Shown here: one piece after another, positions 14,542 to 16,759 of the stretch
How positions within the stretch are numbered: position 1 is the first letter of the stretch
Layout: the number at the start of each line of letters is the position of its first letter
Origin: Streptomyces sp. MMG1533
GTDB taxonomy: Bacteria; Actinomycetota; Actinomycetes; Streptomycetales; Streptomycetaceae
Direction: 5' to 3'
DNA: 16,759 nucleotides
NCBI RefSeq assembly: GCF_001279775.1
Contig: NZ_LGDG01000029.1
Span: 1-16,759 of the forward strand
Notes under the pieces: model-generated
What the model was told of the DNA's origin: nothing
The model's database searches: none
The model's input: only the letters and a program-made list of their open reading frames with translations
Position numbers and translations under genes: made by a program

Positions 14542-16759
14542 CTAGTGATCAGGGGAGAGCAGGTAGTCTCCTACGCGAACGTATCCGGCGCTTTCAAGTT
14601 GATCAAGCTCGTGCTTGAAAGGCCTCGGCAGTCCGATTTCGTTGAATAGATTGTCAGATATCGGATTGGATGCCAGGTAGACATCCCTGCCTTCGGTGAT
14701 AATTTTCTGTACCCAAGCGTCGTTGAGTTTTCGACTGTAGAGCTCTTCCGGCACCTTTAGAACATCATGCCCCTCCCAGCCGATGGCCACTTCAGTATCG
14801 GGTCGCCTTCCGATTACGGCAATGGGGCCATTCTTGGTGGATGGTTCTCTTTGGGCGCCATCGGGCGGGCAGTCACCGGGAGCAAGTCCCAGATGATCTG
14901 TGGATACCTGGGGGTTGTTGACATAAGTAGCGGGATTGGGTGCGGGCGCGAGTCCGAGGGGGTCGGGCGTGACATAGCGGGCGGTTTCGGGGTCGTAGTG
15001 GCGGAAGTAGTTGTAGTGGAGACCGGTTTCGGGGTCGTAGTACTGGCCGGGGAAGCGGAGGGGTGTGTAGGCGGTGCTGTTGGTGGCCCAGGCTGTGGTG
15101 CCCCAGAGGGTGCTGCGGGTGTGCCAGGCGATCTCGCCTTGCTCGTCGATGAGTTCGCTGGGGGTGCCGACGAGGTCCGTGACAATGACGAAGAAGCGGG
15201 AGTCGATTTCCTCCTGCTGGGCATCCGCGGCCCTGATGCGTTCTGTCTGGGCGATCGGGCGCAGGCCCTGGTGGTCCCAGGTGATCGTCACCGGGTTCGG
15301 TAGTTGCGGGGACGTCGTGGTCTGTTCGCACAGGGTTGTGCCGTCCCAGGTGAAGTCGATGCGTTCGGCGACGGTCTCGCCGTCGGCGGCCAGGCGGAGT
15401 TTCGCCGTGCGGCGGCCCAGGGGGTCGTAGGTGTAGCGCCAGCGAGTGCCGTCCGGCGTCGTCACCGAGGTCAGGCGGTCCTCGGCGTCCCACTCGTAGC
15501 GCCAGGTGTCTGGTTTGCGGGACAGGCGGATCTTCTGGCGCAGGGTGACGCGGCCGAGGGAATCGTGTTCGTAGCGGACGTTGCCCGCCCGACTGATGCG
15601 CGTGCCCACGTACTCGCGCTCGCCCGTTGCCTCCGCGCCGGGGTGCCCCACCGGCCAGGCAGCCGAGCTCTGGTTGCCCGCCGAGTCGTAGGCGTACGTC
15701 TCCGTCCAGTTCGCCGCGTGCACCGCCGTCACCCGACCCGCCGCGTCCACGTCGAAGCGGCGTGTGCCGGACAGCTGGTCGTCGATGCCGGTCAGGTTGC
15801 CGTCGGCGCGGTAGGTGTATGTGCGGTGCTGGACGGTGCGGCTGCCCGCGCCCGTGACCGACTGGGTGGTCACGCGGCCGAGCTCGTCGAATTCGTGCTC
15901 CAGGGTGACCATCTCGCCGACGTGGCGTGCCAGTTCGCGGCCTGCCACGTCGTACGTGAAGTCGATGGCTCGGCCGGAAGCCACCATCCCGGTACGGCGA
16001 CCCGCCGCGTCGTACGACCATGTCGTCGTCGCGCCGGTCGGTGTCCTACGTCCCGTCCGGCGGCCTGCCTCGTCGTAGGTGTACGTGAGTTCTCTGCCGT
16101 CGACCGTCTCCGTGCGCAGGCGCCCGAAACGGTCCCGCAGCAGCGTCAGTGTCGTACCGTCCGGGCCCGTCGCCCGGGCGAGTCGGTCGGTCATGTCGTA
16201 CGCGTACGTCGTGACTTCGCCGGCTGCGTCCTTGCGCACTACTCGGCCCAGCTCGTCCCTCTCGAAGGTCGCTACCTCACCGAGCGCGTTGGTGCGGGAG
16301 GCCAGGCGATCCACCGCGTCGTACGTGTATGTGAGTGCGCGGTCGTCGAAGTCCGTCTCCGTGACCAGGCGTCCAGCCTCGTCGTACTCGTACGCCCATG
16401 TCAGGCCCTGCGGGTTGGTGACCTTCGTCAGCCGCAGTTCCAGGTCGTGGTCGAACTCGTAGCGCACGCCGTCCGGGCCCGTGCGGGCCGTCAGCAGGTC
16501 GAAGTGCGTGTACTCGAAGGTCGAGACGCCGCCCAACGCGTCCGTGTGACTGGTGCAGTTGCCCTCGCCGTCGTACGTCCAGGTCTCGGTCGTGCCGTCC
16601 GGCGCTGTGCGGCGGGAGAGTTGGCCTTCGACCGTCCACTCCAGGCGGGTCGTCGCTCCTGTCGGGTCCGTGATCGCGACGGGGCGGCCGAAGGTGTCAC
16701 GTTCGTAGCGCGTGACCGCGCCCAGTGGGTCCGTGATCTGGAGGGGGAGGCCTGCGCGG
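14542..16759 (-). CDS. RHS/YD-repeat protein with C-terminal toxin-like domain (5' end outside window)
   Basis: The frame is open to the window edge, giving 738 residues without the N-terminus. About 600 residues consist of YD repeats (TYTYDAVDRLASR, YAYDMTDRLARATGPDG, YTYDEAGRRTGRR and many more) that build the RHS shell. The core ends in the conserved YYDPETGLHYNYFRHYDPET and PDPLGLAP stretch and NNP at about 14911. The last ~122 residues form a different domain (about 14545-14910) with VIGRRPDTEVAIGWEGHDVL, VYLASNP and a final DYLLSPDH. I cannot assign it. RHS proteins carry variable C-terminal toxins in this position, and the G+C content falls from about 72 % in the core to about 47 % here, fitting exchange. 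The N-terminal export route is not in the window. Confidence 0.93.
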   Translation of the reverse strand, partial: RAGLPLQITDPLGAVTRYERDTFGRPVAITDPTGATTRLEWTVEGQLSRRTAPDGTTETWTYDGEGNCTSHTDALGGVSTFEYTHFDLLTARTGPDGVRYEFDHDLELRLTKVTNPQGLTWAYEYDEAGRLVTETDFDDRALTYTYDAVDRLASRTNALGEVATFERDELGRVVRKDAAGEVTTYAYDMTDRLARATGPDGTTLTLLRDRFGRLRTETVDGRELTYTYDEAGRRTGRRTPTGATTTWSYDAAGRRTGMVASGRAIDFTYDVAGRELARHVGEMVTLEHEFDELGRVTTQSVTGAGSRTVQHRTYTYRADGNLTGIDDQLSGTRRFDVDAAGRVTAVHAANWTETYAYDSAGNQSSAAWPVGHPGAEATGEREYVGTRISRAGNVRYEHDSLGRVTLRQKIRLSRKPDTWRYEWDAEDRLTSVTTPDGTRWRYTYDPLGRRTAKLRLAADGETVAERIDFTWDGTTLCEQTTTSPQLPNPVTITWDHQGLRPIAQTERIRAADAQQEEIDSRFFVIVTDLVGTPSELIDEQGEIAWHTRSTLWGTTAWATNSTAYTPLRFPGQYYDPETGLHYNYFRHYDPETARYVTPDPLGLAPAPNPATYVNNPQVSTDHLGLAPGDCPPDGAQREPSTKNGPIAVIGRRPDTEVAIGWEGHDVLKVPEELYSRKLNDAWVQKIITEGRDVYLASNPISDNLFNEIGLPRPFKHELDQLESAGYVRVGDYLLSPDH

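Noticed and set aside
1..16759. tRNA, rRNA, CRISPR arrays and insertion sequences
   Set aside because: No cloverleaf, spaced repeat array or transposase-like frame was seen by eye on either strand.

Overview
The window looks like a high-G+C actinomycete chromosome, most probably Streptomyces. Codons end almost always in G or C, ribosome-binding sites are purine-rich, and GTG and TTG starts occur. There is a secreted chitinase behind a DasR-like operator, and the proteins resemble Streptomyces ones. The species cannot be named from the sequence alone.

Layout. Bases 1-84 hold the 3' end of an unidentified plus-strand frame. Bases 223-11511 hold one long minus-strand locus for a Tad/Flp (type IVc) pilus. 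In transcription order it encodes: a zinc-ribbon protein of unknown function, a CpaB/RcpC-like SAF protein, a CpaE/TadZ-like ATPase, two TadE-like pseudopilins, the TadA/CpaF ATPase, TadB, TadC, a membrane histidine kinase, a LuxR-type response regulator, the Flp pilin, a TadE/TadG-like protein, a lipoprotein and an OmpA-domain protein. Most junctions are 2-35 nt or overlap. The two larger gaps are after the first gene (76 nt including the short space before the cpaB start signal region; 66 nt strictly between coding frames) and before the pilin (102-106 nt), where expression could be reset.

A 367-nt divergent intergenic region separates this locus from a plus-strand gene (11879-13585) for a secreted chitinase made of a signal peptide, a carbohydrate-binding module, a fibronectin III domain and a GH18 catalytic domain. 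A near-perfect palindrome there resembles the DasR operator and lies next to a TTGACA box. After the chitinase comes a convergent small membrane protein. The window ends with a minus-strand RHS/YD-repeat protein, whose N-terminus lies outside the window, followed by a small gene. The last ~122 residues of the RHS protein and the small gene drop to about 47-48 % G+C in two counted stretches, as expected of an exchangeable toxin/immunity module.

How it fits together. TadA powers assembly on the TadB/TadC membrane platform, CpaE probably localises it, and Flp is the fibre subunit, with the TadE/G-like proteins as minor pilins or initiators. The lipoprotein and OmpA-domain protein could hold the machine to membrane and peptidoglycan in place of the outer-membrane secretin of Gram-negatives. 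The embedded kinase/regulator pair probably controls the locus. No prepilin peptidase is visible, so it must be encoded elsewhere. The most unusual points are the integrated two-component system, the unrecognised zinc-ribbon gene heading the locus, the wall-anchoring pair at its end, and the uncharacterised RHS C-terminal domain.
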